Part shown: positions 9,079 through 20,237 of the stretch, in pieces
How the letters are laid out: each line of letters starts with the position of its first letter
Position numbering within the stretch: position 1 is the first letter of the stretch
Source: an uncultured Lachnospiraceae bacterium
Lineage (GTDB): Bacteria; Bacillota; Clostridia; Lachnospirales; Lachnospiraceae
Assembly: GCA_945868435.1 (NCBI GenBank)
Contig: CAMBLG010000002.1
Span: 62,001-126,000 of the forward strand
DNA: 64,000 nt
Direction: 5' to 3'
Made by a program: the position numbers and the translations under genes
The notes under the pieces: model-generated
What the model was told of the DNA's origin: nothing
Databases searched by the model: none
The model's input: only the letters and a program-made list of their open reading frames with translations

Positions 9079-12000
9079 ATAAACGAATAGTGTCCCTTTG
9101 TTCCGGTTTTGACCGAATACATCCGGTCATCCGCCCTGCGGATCATCTTGTTAAAGTCCTCTTCATTCTGCACTTTGGAATCCGCAGCAATACCGATGGA
9201 ACAGGTAATCAGCCGTTTGCTGTCCATTTCCACCTCATGTCCCAGATAATTCTCAATCTGTCCCTGAAATCCGTTGGCATTGCCGATTTTCCGGTAAATT
9301 TCCTTGGCCAGCTCCTCAAGAGCTGCCTTGTCACTGGTATTTACAATGATAATGAACTCATCACCGCCATACCTGCTGACAAACCCTCTGCCTTTGGATA
9401 CCTCCACAAAAATCTGTGCCATCTCTTTTAAGATCAAATCCCCCACATCGTGTCCGTAGGTGTCATTGTAATGTTTAAAATTATCCAGATCAATGAACAT
9501 GAGTCCTGCCTCTCTCGGGCAGCCGTTTTGCTGAATCTCAAATTCCAGATTCCGCAGTGCCTCATACATTCCTGCACGGTTGTAGATTCCGGTCAATGCA
9601 TCGGTCACGGCCGCTGCCTGCAGCTTGCTGTTCATCTCACGGATTTTCTTGTTGGCCTCCAGCCGGTTGATTGCCTGTTCCAGATCCCGGAACAAAAGCC
9701 GGTAAATCGGCAGGTCATCCTCTCCCAGCATATAGCGCTCAATGGAACCATGCCAGTTGTCCTTCATCTGTACATATGTAATCAGAAGGCTGGTCATCTC
9801 TCCATTCTTAACAAACGGAATAGCCACAAAAGAACAGACATCATCCATGCCAAAGTAACTGATCACATCCTGGTGCTCCGAAAAGCTCTCCTTAATCTTC
9901 GATACGGCAAAGCCTTGGGGGTACTCCCTCATTCCCCGCTTGATCCCTTCCAGGTCCTCATCGGAAACATTCCCAAGGGCATCATTGTAGAGCACCGTCG
10001 GCTTCTGATGATGATAACGCACGTAAAGAGATCGGTCCAATCCAAAGTGATTGGAAAAGGCGTGAATCGCATTCCGAACCAGTTCCGTGATATCCCTGTT
10101 ATTAATATCGATCAGATTCTGCCAGGTAGAGATAAAGTCCATCTGCTCGCGAACCAGCTGATAGTCCCTCGCAACGGCTTCCTGCTTGATCAGTGCTTCG
10201 ATATCCTCCTCAGCGACACGGCAGTCCACCCCAACTTCTTCCACATCCATCTCTGACAGAAGTTCATCCGGCACTGAAATCGTCACTGCCTGATCCTGTC
10301 TTTCCCGGTCCTCCAGAAGTTCTTTTTCCTGCTGATACAGATCCATGCATCCCATACGGCGGAACAGCTTCATTCTGCTTTCTCGGAAAATGCGATAGGC
10401 AAAAAACTGATTGCCCTCTGCATTGCGGAGAAACTGCTCTGCCTGCTCCATGCTCTCGAAGGCCTTCTCATCCTCCCGATCCATCATGTGAAGAAGACCT
10501 TCGGAAAAGCTGTAAAGAAACATGTCATCATCACACTGAGCGTAATCGTGGATGATCTCTTTGCTGGCATTCTCCTTCTCTTTTTCTATAATATAATTCA
10601 GAAACTGTCTGCAGCTAAGCAGATATCGCTCGCAATTAAACCGATCCTTCTGCAGAATACAGGACAATGCAAGAAGTCCATACAATTTGGACAGGTTGCA
10701 CACACGGAGACTGTTCATGTGAAGGTTCGAAATTACCTTCATGGTCATCTGCAGATTTTGCTCCGCTTTGGCATACCGCTCCTGCATAATATTGTTCAGT
10801 GCGAGATTATAATATACTTCCGCAATATCCTCCGGCAATCGAAGCTCATAGAACCGCTCAATGGCACGATTGTAAAAAGCCTCCGCCCGAACATTATCTC
10901 CCATTGCACTCAGACTATAACCCATACTGCAAAGCATATGAACGTTATGCTGATTCTGATGCCCCCTCGTAAATTGATAAGTTCGTAAAATGTAATATAT
11001 GGCAATCCTGCTCATCCCATTGGTAGATGCTATCATCAGATTCTTTTGATAAGCATCATGCACCAGTTCCTCGTTGTCAAGCTCCTTAGCCAGGGCAACC
11101 CCCTTACTGAAATACGGCAATGCAGACTCGCAATCAGCGGCTTTCTCAACGGCCTCCGGGCTGTTGTCGTATGCATATATGTAAATATGCGCTAAATGAT
11201 TGCGGTAATTATATTTGACAAGCTTCTCCATAAAAGCGTTGTCAATCGGTATATCCTTGACACAGAAATAGATATTGTACCAGCCTGACATCTGCGCCTG
11301 TACCATCAGAAGCTCCGCTTTAAACACCTGGAATTCATCCCCGTGGGCCTTTGCTTCTTCCAGTGCCATGTTGGCATAGGTTTTGGCATTCTCCAGCTTT
11401 CCCTGATACATATTACAGGTTGCCAGCAAATAGGCACACTCCGAATTGATAATACGTTCCCGATTCGGCAGCTTCAGCCGCGAAATCTCTGACACAAGCT
11501 CCAGCGCCTTGGACAACTCCTCCAACAGAATGGATGTATGCGCATACAGCAGATAGATTTCCAGCTTTTGTTCATCACTGATATAGACATCTTCAAACTT
11601 GATGCCCTCTTCCACCTGCTGACAGTACATGCGAACCTGCTCAAAATCCAGCAGCTCATAGATATTCCGAATTTTGGTGATCCATTCGGTAAAGTTTTCA
11701 TTGAAGCGGGCACCCTCCGTTGCCTCAGTGCGTTTCTGTCCGCTGCTTCCGATATGATATACATTACTGTTATCTTCCAGCCGCTCCACAATTTTATCCC
11801 AGACAGCCGCAGCAGAGTCCTGTCTGAGCTGACCGGCATTCACCCCGAGCACCAGTCCGATATTGGCGGACGAATGGATCATCAGCTCGTCTACCACCTC
11901 AAGTGTACTCCTGCTGGCCCGCTGAAACCGATTCATCACCATAACCACAGGGTGAAGTTCGGAAAGCTGCTTCAGCATATTGCTAACTGCCTGCGTCATC

Positions 12001-12386
12001 CGCCTTCTCTCATACGCAGCTTCATTCAGTAGAATGCTCTCGTCACGTTTACACACTCCGGTCTTGTAGTAGCTTAATAAAACAGACTTGTGCAGTTCAT
12101 AAACGCCACACTCATCCAAAAACTCAGCAAAATCACCATTCACATAGGCACGATACATGTCACAGATGGTGTCCAAAAACGGCTCATAAGCCCCTTCCAG
12201 TACACCATATTCAAAATCATGCCAAGCAAAAAAGACGTTACCCTCATTCCTTGAATAACGCCGTATGCTCTCCATGTGTCGGATGGAGAAATCATTGCTA
12301 TAGCTCACCATAACAATGTTGTTCTCCGTCTGTCCGACACGATTGTATACCAGTTCAATTACCCCATTATAATACTTATCGATCAT
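9075..12386 (-). CDS. Large diguanylate cyclase-type protein: degenerate ATPase-like, TPR, GAF-like and GGDEF domains
   Basis: A 1103-residue soluble protein. Residues ~1-210 resemble an AAA/STAND NTPase core but show no Walker A. Residues ~260-640 are TPR-like helical repeats, ~740-900 look like a GAF sensor, and ~930-1100 form a GGDEF domain with DALTGIYNRAG and an intact YGGDEF near residue 1004. The RxxD inhibitory site before GGDEF is replaced by K and G, so feedback inhibition by c-di-GMP is probably lost. No membrane span is seen. AAGGGGAAG precedes the ATG. It sits between proS and cca and overlaps cca by four bases. An HD-GYP protein at 40990 could provide the opposite activity. Confidence 0.85.
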   Translation of the reverse strand: MIDKYYNGVIELVYNRVGQTENNIVMVSYSNDFSIRHMESIRRYSRNEGNVFFAWHDFEYGVLEGAYEPFLDTICDMYRAYVNGDFAEFLDECGVYELHKSVLLSYYKTGVCKRDESILLNEAAYERRRMTQAVSNMLKQLSELHPVVMVMNRFQRASRSTLEVVDELMIHSSANIGLVLGVNAGQLRQDSAAAVWDKIVERLEDNSNVYHIGSSGQKRTEATEGARFNENFTEWITKIRNIYELLDFEQVRMYCQQVEEGIKFEDVYISDEQKLEIYLLYAHTSILLEELSKALELVSEISRLKLPNRERIINSECAYLLATCNMYQGKLENAKTYANMALEEAKAHGDEFQVFKAELLMVQAQMSGWYNIYFCVKDIPIDNAFMEKLVKYNYRNHLAHIYIYAYDNSPEAVEKAADCESALPYFSKGVALAKELDNEELVHDAYQKNLMIASTNGMSRIAIYYILRTYQFTRGHQNQHNVHMLCSMGYSLSAMGDNVRAEAFYNRAIERFYELRLPEDIAEVYYNLALNNIMQERYAKAEQNLQMTMKVISNLHMNSLRVCNLSKLYGLLALSCILQKDRFNCERYLLSCRQFLNYIIEKEKENASKEIIHDYAQCDDDMFLYSFSEGLLHMMDREDEKAFESMEQAEQFLRNAEGNQFFAYRIFRESRMKLFRRMGCMDLYQQEKELLEDRERQDQAVTISVPDELLSEMDVEEVGVDCRVAEEDIEALIKQEAVARDYQLVREQMDFISTWQNLIDINNRDITELVRNAIHAFSNHFGLDRSLYVRYHHQKPTVLYNDALGNVSDEDLEGIKRGMREYPQGFAVSKIKESFSEHQDVISYFGMDDVCSFVAIPFVKNGEMTSLLITYVQMKDNWHGSIERYMLGEDDLPIYRLLFRDLEQAINRLEANKKIREMNSKLQAAAVTDALTGIYNRAGMYEALRNLEFEIQQNGCPREAGLMFIDLDNFKHYNDTYGHDVGDLILKEMAQIFVEVSKGRGFVSRYGGDEFIIIVNTSDKAALEELAKEIYRKIGNANGFQGQIENYLGHEVEMDSKRLITCSIGIAADSKVQNEEDFNKMIRRADDRMYSVKTGTKGHYSFI

Positions 12387-12423
12387 GTTTCTTCCCCTTG
12401 GAGCAACTACTTACGTCTCTGCT

Positions 12424-13863
12424 CTAATAAGCCTTACCCCAATACACCAGCTTGTGCGCCGGCTTTCCGCAGCAGACACAGGTCTCTGCAATCTGCTCCT
12501 GATCATTAAACGGCATGCAACGGCTTGTGACCGCCAGATCTTCTTTGATCTTGTCCTCACAGGCACGGTCTTCGCACCACATACCCCGGATAAAGCCCGG
12601 TTTATTCTCTGCAATTTCCTTCATTTCTTCATAGTTGTGCGCGTCCCAGATATGGGTATCACGATGCTTCTTTGCACGCTCGAACATCTCTGTCTGCATC
12701 GTCTCCAGAATCTCCGGAATCCTGGTCTCCAGTTCATCCAGAGATACCTCGATCTTCTCTCTCGTATCGCGGCGGACAACCACACATTTATTGGCTTCGA
12801 TATCCTTCGGTCCCAGTTCCACACGAAGCGGAATACCGCGCATCTCCTGCTCGGAGAATTTCCAGCCCGGACTCTTGTCAGAATCATCCAGCTTTGCACG
12901 GCAGACCTTGCCCAGACGCTCTCTGACCGCCTGTGCCTTTTCCATTACCCCATCCTTCTGCATCTGAATCGGGATCACCATCACCTGTGTCGGAGCTACC
13001 CGTGGTGGAAGCACCAGACCGGAGTCATCTCCATGAACCATGATAATCGCACCGATCAGGCGGGTGGTCATTCCCCAGGATGTCTGATATACATACTGAA
13101 GTTTATTATCCTTATCGGTAAACTGAATTCCGAATGCCTTGGCAAAGCCATCACCAAAATTGTGGGAGGTTCCGGACTGCAACGCCTTACCGTCATGCAT
13201 CAACGCCTCGATGGTGTAGGTTGCCTCAGCGCCCGCGAATTTCTCCTTCTCAGTCTTGCGCCCCCGGACAACCGGCATTGCCAGAAAGTCCTCACAGAAA
13301 TCGGCATACAGATTCAACATCTGGATAGTTCTCTCCTCTGCCTCCTCCGCTGTCGCATGAGCCGTGTGTCCCTCCTGCCATAAGAACTCTCTGGAGCGCA
13401 GGAATGGTCGGGTTTCCTTCTCCCAACGCACGACCGAACACCACTGGTTATACACCTTCGGGAGATCCCGGTAGGACTGAATCAGATTCTTGTAAAAATC
13501 ACAGAATAACGTCTCAGAAGTCGGTCTGACGCAGAGCCGCTCCTGCAGTTCGTTCAATCCGCCATGTGTGACCCAGGCAACCTCCGGTGCAAATCCCTCT
13601 ACATGATCCTTCTCCTTCTCAAGCAGGCTCTCCGGAATGAACATAGGCATGTACACATTCTCAACTCCGGTCTCTTTAAACCGACGATCCAACTCCTTCT
13701 GAATATTCTCCCAGATGGCATATCCATCCGGTTTGATGATCATGCATCCCTTCACAGAGGAATAATCAATGAGTTCTGCCTTGATCACTACATCCGTGTA
13801 CCATTGCGCAAAATCCTCCTCCATGGAGGTGATTGCTTCCACAAGCTTCTTTTCCTTCGCCAT
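12424..13863 (-). CDS. proS: Prolyl-tRNA synthetase, short archaeal/eukaryal-like type
   Basis: A 479-residue class IIa synthetase charging tRNA(Pro). Motif 2 is in [20 protein letters not shown], with EGHTAHAT after it. The bacterial editing insertion is absent, and the C-terminus has the zinc-type cysteines (MWCEDRAC and CVCC) of the ProS type 3 form. The gene diverges from azlC. I see no T-box leader in the 210 bases upstream. Confidence 0.93.
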   Translation of the reverse strand: MAKEKKLVEAITSMEEDFAQWYTDVVIKAELIDYSSVKGCMIIKPDGYAIWENIQKELDRRFKETGVENVYMPMFIPESLLEKEKDHVEGFAPEVAWVTHGGLNELQERLCVRPTSETLFCDFYKNLIQSYRDLPKVYNQWCSVVRWEKETRPFLRSREFLWQEGHTAHATAEEAEERTIQMLNLYADFCEDFLAMPVVRGRKTEKEKFAGAEATYTIEALMHDGKALQSGTSHNFGDGFAKAFGIQFTDKDNKLQYVYQTSWGMTTRLIGAIIMVHGDDSGLVLPPRVAPTQVMVIPIQMQKDGVMEKAQAVRERLGKVCRAKLDDSDKSPGWKFSEQEMRGIPLRVELGPKDIEANKCVVVRRDTREKIEVSLDELETRIPEILETMQTEMFERAKKHRDTHIWDAHNYEEMKEIAENKPGFIRGMWCEDRACEDKIKEDLAVTSRCMPFNDQEQIAETCVCCGKPAHKLVYWGKAY

Positions 13864-14075
13864 TGCTGCTCTCCTTCTATCTCTGTCTTTTCCTTCTCAT
13901 AAATATACCATAATTTACGAAACTTTTCTAACCTATAGTATAGCCATAAGAGTGTTGGGTTGTCAAGATTTAGCACCTTGGTGTATAATCCAGGTAACAT
14001 TTGTTTTACCATGTCAGCACGAGCAGTAACTATCAATATACAAAACGATCGAAAATACGTAAATGGAGAACGACA

Positions 14076-14777
14076 ATGAATCATTTTAAACGAGGACTTC
14101 GCGCCGGTATCCCCATTGGCCTGGGATATCTGTCCGTGTCCTTCACCTTTGGGATTATGGCCGTTTCCTACGGATTATACTGGTGGCAGGCAGTCCTGAT
14201 ATCCATGACTACTGTCACGTCCGCAGGTCAGTTTGCCGGTATCGGCGTTATGCTTCATCCCGGCCAATACATACAAATGCTCATCTCCCAGGTGACCATC
14301 AATATTCGATATGCCTTTATGTCCATATCCCTGTCCCAGAAGACCGACTCCCGATTTCGGGGAATCTCCCGCTGGGTCCTCGGCTTTATGATGACAGATG
14401 AAATTTTTGCCGTTGCAAGCCAGGAGTCTACTGTCAGTCGGAGTTTTTTTGCCGGGCTGACTGTGCTTCCCTACCTGGGCTGGTCTCTCGGAACACTGGC
14501 CGGTGCGCTGCTGGGGAATATTCTGCCGGACCGGATCATGAGCGCCTTAAGCGTTGCGATCTATGGCATGTTCATCGCCATCGTAGTTCCGGAACTGAAG
14601 CAATCCCGGCCTGTAGTGCTGGTAGTAGTGATTGCTCTGGCGCTGAGCTGCGCCTTTTCCTATATTCCGCTGTTGGCTCAGGTGTCCAGCGGTATTGCCA
14701 TCACCGTCTGCGCTGTATTGGCAGCCGCCATCGGCGCATGGCTATTCCCTGTGAAGGAGGATGAGACTCATGGATAA
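14076..14777 (+). CDS. azlC: AzlC-family branched-chain amino acid exporter subunit
   Basis: A 233-residue integral membrane protein with the AzlC opening FKRGLRAGIPIGLGYLSVSF and many hydrophobic spans. With the small subunit AzlD it exports branched-chain amino acids or analogues. The start at 14076 has GGAGAACGACA before it; an upstream in-frame start at 14001 lacks a ribosome site. A TATAAT about 90 bases upstream may be the promoter. Confidence 0.88.
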   Translation: MNHFKRGLRAGIPIGLGYLSVSFTFGIMAVSYGLYWWQAVLISMTTVTSAGQFAGIGVMLHPGQYIQMLISQVTINIRYAFMSISLSQKTDSRFRGISRWVLGFMMTDEIFAVASQESTVSRSFFAGLTVLPYLGWSLGTLAGALLGNILPDRIMSALSVAIYGMFIAIVVPELKQSRPVVLVVVIALALSCAFSYIPLLAQVSSGIAITVCAVLAAAIGAWLFPVKEDETHG

Positions 14778-15084
14778 TCTGCAATTTTTTCTCTATCTGC
14801 TTCTTTTGGCCGGATCAACCTATCTGATCCGGGTCATTCCATTTGTTGCGATCAAAGACAAGCTGCACAACCGGTTCATCCTGTCTTTTCTGTATTACAT
14901 TCCATATGCGGTTCTGACGGTCATGACGATTCCCGCCATCTTCTACGCCACCAAAAGTCCGCTGTCCGCTTTGGCCGGACTGATTGTGGCAATCGTCTTC
15001 GCCCTTCGGAAAAAGAGTCTGACGGTCGTTGCCGTTGCCGCCTGCGCCACAGTTTTCGTGACGGAATGCTTTCTTCCTATATAA
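14770..15084 (+). CDS. azlD: AzlD-family small exporter subunit
   Basis: A 104-residue protein with three or four hydrophobic segments and the family-typical TYLIRVIPF. It overlaps azlC by eight bases. GGAGG lies nine bases before the ATG at 14770, which favours that codon over the ATG at 14761. The 3' end overlaps the convergent pseudouridine synthase gene by eight bases. Confidence 0.86.
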   Translation: MDNLQFFLYLLLLAGSTYLIRVIPFVAIKDKLHNRFILSFLYYIPYAVLTVMTIPAIFYATKSPLSALAGLIVAIVFALRKKSLTVVAVAACATVFVTECFLPI

Positions 15085-15778
15085 GCGAATCTGAAAATGT
15101 ATCAAATGCCTGGTTATGGGGATGGATGGAAAAGTCCATCTCCTTTTTGGTTTCCGGGTGCACAAACTGAAGCCGGTAAGAGCAAAGCGCAAGCTGCGAG
15201 CCGTCACGGCTTCCGTACTTTGCATCCCCCACAAGCGGGCAGCCATGATGGGCCAGTTGCAACCGAATCTGGTGGTGGCGGCCGGTGTGAAGTGTCACAT
15301 CAAAGCATACCCGGCTTCCATCCGTTCCGATTACGCGATAGTCCAGCACCGCCTTTTTTGCCTGAGGCGTTCCCTTCGGGACAATGTGTGAAACGTTCTG
15401 CTTTTTGTCAAAGAAGATATAATCCGTCACGGTTCCGTACTCCTGGATAGATCCCAATGCTGTGCCTTCGAAGGCTGCCATATCGTCCGCCCTCATAACT
15501 CCCACGGCATAATAATGTTTCCCAATGCTGCGATTCTGCACCTGCCTGGACAGTTCCGCTGCGGCATCCGGAGTCTTGGCAAACACCATCACCCCCTCCA
15601 CCGGCTGATCCAGTCGATGCACCAGTCCGATATAGGGCTCTTCGCCTTTTTCCGCACGGAAATTCCGCAGCAGACTCACCATATCCTGTTGCCCGAGGCG
15701 CCTGGTCTCTGTCGCAACACCTGCCGGCTTATGGCAGACGAGAATCTGTTGATCTTCATATAATATTTCCAAATGCAT
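15077..15778 (-). CDS. RluA-family RNA pseudouridine synthase
   Basis: A 233-residue pseudouridine synthase core without an S4 domain. The catalytic motif is HRLDQPVEGVMVFAKT, with aspartate as nucleophile, and motif III is TGRHHQIRLQLAHHGCPLVG. The exact target (23S rRNA or tRNA) cannot be set from sequence. GGGAGACAATAAC precedes the ATG; the transporter gene lies immediately downstream. Confidence 0.88.
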   Translation of the reverse strand: MHLEILYEDQQILVCHKPAGVATETRRLGQQDMVSLLRNFRAEKGEEPYIGLVHRLDQPVEGVMVFAKTPDAAAELSRQVQNRSIGKHYYAVGVMRADDMAAFEGTALGSIQEYGTVTDYIFFDKKQNVSHIVPKGTPQAKKAVLDYRVIGTDGSRVCFDVTLHTGRHHQIRLQLAHHGCPLVGDAKYGSRDGSQLALCSYRLQFVHPETKKEMDFSIHPHNQAFDTFSDSLI

Positions 15779-15779
15779 G

Positions 15780-16931
15780 TTATTGTCTCCCTATGTGATA
15801 TATCAGGAAATGAACTGCCAGCATCGCTGCGAGAAACACCAGGTTCGCCGCGGTAAATCGAATTAGATAGCGGCCCTGCAGTCCTTTGTCCTCCTGCGCA
15901 ATGTACTTAAAGCTGATAAGACTTGCCATGGATGCGATGAGAGTTCCAAGTCCACCGAGGTTCACCCCCACCAAAAGCAGGTCATACCGATCCGTAAACC
16001 CGGACAGCAGAAGCGCCGCCGGAACATTGCTCATAACCTGGCTTGCCACCACAGCGGTCAGCATCTCCCGCCCCTCGATGACAGTAGTCAGAAAGCTGCG
16101 AAACGCCTCCAACCGCCCCATATTTCCGATAAACACAAAAAATCCCACAAAGGTTCCAAGTAAAGAATAGTCCACCTGTTTCAACACTTTTCGGTCCGTT
16201 ACCAACATCAAAAGCAGCACCAGTGCCAACGGCACCGCATAGTGCAACACATGCGCCACCGCCAGCAGGCAGACAAGAAAAAGCGCCAGATGCATAAGAA
16301 GACGCCGCACATCCGTAACCCTCGCCGGCTTCGGCAAATGAATGGTAATCGGCGCCGTCTCTCTTTTTCCCAGAACAGACAAAGCAATCCATACGAGCAG
16401 AAGGAAAAGTGCAGCCAGACTATAGGGAAGCATCAGACGCACAAACTCCGCGAATCCCATGTCCGCCAGACCATAAAGATACAGATTCTGCGGATTTCCA
16501 ATGGGTGTCAGCATACTGCCAAGGTTCGCTGCCACGGTCTGCATCACCACAACAGGCAACAGCCACCTGCGCTTTTTCTCCTCCCCCAATTGCCCCAACA
16601 CAATAATTGTCAGCGGGACAAAGGTGATGAGCGCCACGTCATTGGTGATAGCCATACTTAAGAAAAAGCACAGAAGAACCAGAATCAGGATCACCTGCCA
16701 CATCCCCTTCACATGAAGCAGAAGCTTCTGGGAAAACCAGTCGAACACTCCGATTTCTTTCATCCCCGCCACCACTGCCATCAGACAGAACAGAATGGCC
16801 AATGTCCGGAAATCAATATAGTCCACATAACCGGCATCCGGATGTATCCAGAACATGGATACAAAGGCCAGGAGCAGGGCGATGCACAACACAGGTTCCT
16901 TTTTTATATATCCCTTTATCTTTTGTATCAT
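15780..16931 (-). CDS. ArsB/NhaD/DASS-type ion transporter
   Basis: A 383-residue membrane protein with about ten to twelve hydrophobic segments. Family features are MAITNDVALITFVPLT and ANLGSMLTPIGNPQNLYLY, the helical-hairpin signatures of the ion transporter superfamily that includes SLC13 carriers, ArsB and NhaD. The substrate cannot be told. AAAGGAGGAGCAT precedes the ATG at 16931; a longer reading to 17018 has no ribosome site. Confidence 0.82.
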   Translation of the reverse strand: MIQKIKGYIKKEPVLCIALLLAFVSMFWIHPDAGYVDYIDFRTLAILFCLMAVVAGMKEIGVFDWFSQKLLLHVKGMWQVILILVLLCFFLSMAITNDVALITFVPLTIIVLGQLGEEKKRRWLLPVVVMQTVAANLGSMLTPIGNPQNLYLYGLADMGFAEFVRLMLPYSLAALFLLLVWIALSVLGKRETAPITIHLPKPARVTDVRRLLMHLALFLVCLLAVAHVLHYAVPLALVLLLMLVTDRKVLKQVDYSLLGTFVGFFVFIGNMGRLEAFRSFLTTVIEGREMLTAVVASQVMSNVPAALLLSGFTDRYDLLLVGVNLGGLGTLIASMASLISFKYIAQEDKGLQGRYLIRFTAANLVFLAAMLAVHFLIYHIGRQ

Positions 16932-17059
16932 ATGCTCCTCCTTTCTCTTCCCCAGCAAATTGCTTCTTACGCTGTCAAATACATGCTTCTCTGGTAACGG
17001 TTCAGCCCCCTTCCGCATGCATACACAAAACCGTGCGTTTCACGAACTTCCTCTAACAT

Positions 17060-17108
17060 AAAAATACCACCGGGCACACATCTTTGCAACAATTGTGTAC
17101 CCAGTGGT
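17060..17108 (-). terminator. Terminator after pflA
   Basis: On the minus strand a long stem (ACCACTGGGTACACA with TGTGTGCCCGGTGGT) is followed by ATTTTTA, 47 bases past the pflA stop. Confidence 0.75.
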
Positions 17109-17154
17109 TTCTATATATTTTTGATGCATTATGCCTTTTGTACAACGGCCGGCA

Positions 17155-17889
17155 CTATCGAGCTCCAAGAAGCGCCTGCGCGCGTTCCACCTGCTCTGCC
17201 GTGGGCGGTTCCACTCCTTCCAATTGGTATGGAATTCCCAACTCCTTCCACTTGAACACGCCCAGGGTGTGGTACGGAAGAACCTCCACCCGCTCCACGG
17301 TCTGTAGCGTGTCTATGAAAGACCGAAGCCGCTTCAGCTGCTCCTCATCATCAGTGATTCCCGGAACCAGCACATGACGAATCCACATAGCTTTGCCGTG
17401 ATCTGACAGATACCCTGCCATATCAAGAATGTTGGCATTGTCCTGTCCGGTCAATGATTTGTGTCCCTCCGGATCCATATGCTTGATGTCCAACATGAAC
17501 AGGTCCGTGTATTCCATCAGCCGATTGAACTGCGAGAAGAAGGGTTCCTCCCGGGTAAACGGATTGCCGGAGGTATCCAGACAGGTATGCACGCCCTTTT
17601 CCCTGGCCAACCGGAACAACTCTGTGACAAACTCAATCTGGAGAAGGGCTTCCCCGCCGCTGACGGTGATGCCCCCGTTATCTCTCCAGTAGGTTTTGTA
17701 ACGCAGCGCCTTCTGCAGGATTTCCTCAGGCGTCTTAAGATTATCACCGCCTTTGGCCCAGGTGTCCGGGTTATGGCAGTATTTACAACGCATATTGCAG
17801 CCCTTCAAAAATACGATATAGCGCACGCCCGGCCCGTCTGCGGAGCCAAAGCTTTCCACGGAATGTATGTTTCCAAGTATTTCGCCCAT
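17155..17889 (-). CDS. pflA: Pyruvate formate-lyase activating enzyme
   Basis: A 244-residue radical SAM enzyme that installs the glycyl radical on PflB. The CxxxCxxC cluster motif is at residues 31-38 (CNMRCKYC), and GGITVSGGEALLQ follows. Length and order match single-cluster PFL activases. TAGGAGAATCGC precedes the ATG. It lies 51 bases after pflB on the same strand, ends in a strong terminator, and is probably co-transcribed with pflB. Confidence 0.95.
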   Translation of the reverse strand: MGEILGNIHSVESFGSADGPGVRYIVFLKGCNMRCKYCHNPDTWAKGGDNLKTPEEILQKALRYKTYWRDNGGITVSGGEALLQIEFVTELFRLAREKGVHTCLDTSGNPFTREEPFFSQFNRLMEYTDLFMLDIKHMDPEGHKSLTGQDNANILDMAGYLSDHGKAMWIRHVLVPGITDDEEQLKRLRSFIDTLQTVERVEVLPYHTLGVFKWKELGIPYQLEGVEPPTAEQVERAQALLGAR

Positions 17890-17940
17890 GCGATTCTCCT
17901 ATCTCCTGCCGTGGCTTTTAAGCTGCGCCAATGATCCGTT

Positions 17941-20193
17941 TTACATACGGTCGTGGCAGGTTCTTGCGATTACATCCATCTGCTGCTCTCTTGTCAGGTC
18001 GATGAATTTTACTGCGTAACCGGATACACGGATGGTGAAGTTTGCGTACTCCTCCTTCTCCGGATGCTCCATCGCATCAATCAGTTTTTCCTTGCCGAAT
18101 ACATTTACATTCAGATGATGCGCTCCCTGATCGAAGTAGCCGTCCATTACCTGTACCAGATTGCCGATGCGCTCCTCCTTCTCGTTTCCAAGTGCTCCCG
18201 GATTGATGGTCTGGGTATTGGAAATACCGTCCAGAGCCCACTCGTACGGCAGCTTGGTCAGCGAATTCAAGGATGCCAAAAGACCGTTCTGTTCTGCACC
18301 GTAGCTTGGGTTTGCTCCCGGCGAAAGCGGCTCCCCTGCTTTACGTCCATCCGGCATAGATCCGGTTGCCTTACCATATACCACATTGGAGGTGATGGTG
18401 AGGATGGAGGTTGTCGGAATGGATCTGCGGTAGGTGTGGTGTCTCTTGATCTTATCCATGAAGGTTCCCAGCAGCCATACACCGATCTCATCCGCACGGT
18501 CATCATCGTTACCGTATCTCGGGAAATCGCCCTCAATCTCATAATCCTGTGCAATGCCATTCTCATCACGGATGACCTTTACCTTTGCATACTTGATTGC
18601 GGAAAGGGAATCGATTACGTGTGAGAAGCCTGCAATACCGGTGGCGAAGGTTCTCTCCAGGTTGGTGTCCATCAGAGCCAGCTCTGCAGCCTCATAGTAG
18701 TACTTGTCATGCATGTACTGAATCAGGTTCAGCGTATTTACATACAGGTCTGCCAGCCACTCCATCATATCATCATAGCGCTCCATTACCTCGTCATAAT
18801 CCAGGTACTCGGAGGTAATCGGACGATACTTCGGACCTACCTGCTCACCGGTCTTCTCGTCAATACCGCCGTTGATTGCGTAAAGCAGGCATTTTGCAAG
18901 GTTTGCGCGAGCTCCGAAGAACTGCATCTCCTTACCTGTCTGTGTTGCGGATACACAACAGCAGATCGCGTAATCATCGCCCCATACCGGCTTCATGGCA
19001 TCATCGTTCTCATACTGTACAGAGCTTGTGTCGATGGAGATCTTCGCAGCGTATCTCTTGAAGTTCTCCGGCAGTCTGGATGAATAGAATACCGTAAGAT
19101 TCGGCTCCGGAGCCGGTCCCATGTTCTCCAGTGTATGCAGGAAACGGTAATCGGTCTTGGTTACCATAGAGCGACCGTCTACGCCGGTTCCGGCCACATC
19201 CAGAGTTGCCCATACCGGGTCACCGGAGAACAGCTGATTGTAGGAAGGAATACGGGCAAATTTTACCATACGAAGCTTCATGGTAAAGTGGTCTACCAGC
19301 TCCTGTACTTCCTCCTCTGTGATGATTCCCTTCTTCAAATCTCTCTCAAAGTAAATGTCAAGGAAGGTGGATACACGTCCTACAGACATTGCGGCACCGT
19401 TCTGGGTCTTGATGGCTGCCAGATATCCAAAGTACAGCCACTGGATGGCTTCCCTTGCGTTTACCGCCGGTCTTGAGATGTCATAACCGTAAATCTTGGC
19501 CATCTCCTTCATACCCTCTAACGCGCGGATCTGCTCAGCAATCTCCTCGCGAAGACGGATGACCTCACCCTTCATGCTTCCGCTGCCGCATTTTGCCTTG
19601 TCCTTCTTCTTCTCCTCAATGAGGAAATCAATTCCGTACAATGCAATTCTGCGGTAGTCACCTACGATACGTCCACGACCGTAAGTATCCGGAAGACCGG
19701 TCATAATCTTATTATGGCGCGCCTTGATCATCTCCGGTGTATATGCATCAAAAACAGCTGCATTATGTGTCTTGTGATACTTGGTGAAAATCTCCTTGAG
19801 CTGCGGATCAACCTCATAGCCGTAGGTCTCACACGCCTGTACCGCCATCTTGATTCCACCGTATGGCATAAATGCACGCTTCAGCGGCTTATCGGTCTGT
19901 AAGCCCACAACCTTCTCCAGATCCTTCAAAGACTCGTCGATATATCCAGGACCGTATGAAGTCAGACCGGATACCACCTTGGTCTCCATATCCAGTACGC
20001 CGCCCTTGGCTCTCTCTTCCTTCTGCAGCTTCTGCAATGCATCCCACAGCTTATTGGTTGCCTCTGTCGGGCCTGCAAGGAACTCCTCGTTTCCGTCGTA
20101 TGGGGTGTAATTGTCCTGAATGAACTGGCGGACATTAATCTCTTCCTTCCAGAGACGTCCTTCAAATCCATCCCATTCCTTCATCTCTACCAT
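17941..20193 (-). CDS. pflB: Formate acetyltransferase (pyruvate formate-lyase)
   Basis: Converts pyruvate and CoA to acetyl-CoA and formate under anaerobic conditions. The 750-residue protein has the two active-site cysteines in [11 protein letters not shown] near residue 409 and the glycyl-radical motif RVSGYAVKF near residue 725. GAGGAGGATTCATC precedes the ATG. Upstream on the same strand are a promoter with an overlapping palindrome at 20238-20293 and a ZTP riboswitch at 20405-20526. pflA follows. Confidence 0.97.
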   Translation of the reverse strand: MVEMKEWDGFEGRLWKEEINVRQFIQDNYTPYDGNEEFLAGPTEATNKLWDALQKLQKEERAKGGVLDMETKVVSGLTSYGPGYIDESLKDLEKVVGLQTDKPLKRAFMPYGGIKMAVQACETYGYEVDPQLKEIFTKYHKTHNAAVFDAYTPEMIKARHNKIMTGLPDTYGRGRIVGDYRRIALYGIDFLIEEKKKDKAKCGSGSMKGEVIRLREEIAEQIRALEGMKEMAKIYGYDISRPAVNAREAIQWLYFGYLAAIKTQNGAAMSVGRVSTFLDIYFERDLKKGIITEEEVQELVDHFTMKLRMVKFARIPSYNQLFSGDPVWATLDVAGTGVDGRSMVTKTDYRFLHTLENMGPAPEPNLTVFYSSRLPENFKRYAAKISIDTSSVQYENDDAMKPVWGDDYAICCCVSATQTGKEMQFFGARANLAKCLLYAINGGIDEKTGEQVGPKYRPITSEYLDYDEVMERYDDMMEWLADLYVNTLNLIQYMHDKYYYEAAELALMDTNLERTFATGIAGFSHVIDSLSAIKYAKVKVIRDENGIAQDYEIEGDFPRYGNDDDRADEIGVWLLGTFMDKIKRHHTYRRSIPTTSILTITSNVVYGKATGSMPDGRKAGEPLSPGANPSYGAEQNGLLASLNSLTKLPYEWALDGISNTQTINPGALGNEKEERIGNLVQVMDGYFDQGAHHLNVNVFGKEKLIDAMEHPEKEEYANFTIRVSGYAVKFIDLTREQQMDVIARTCHDRM

Positions 20194-20237
20194 GATGAAT
20201 CCTCCTCTTCTATAAATGAATAAATAATATGGTTGTT

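Noticed and set aside
13864-14075. T-box leader upstream of proS
   Set aside because: No T-box sequence, no proline specifier hairpin and no antiterminator seen.
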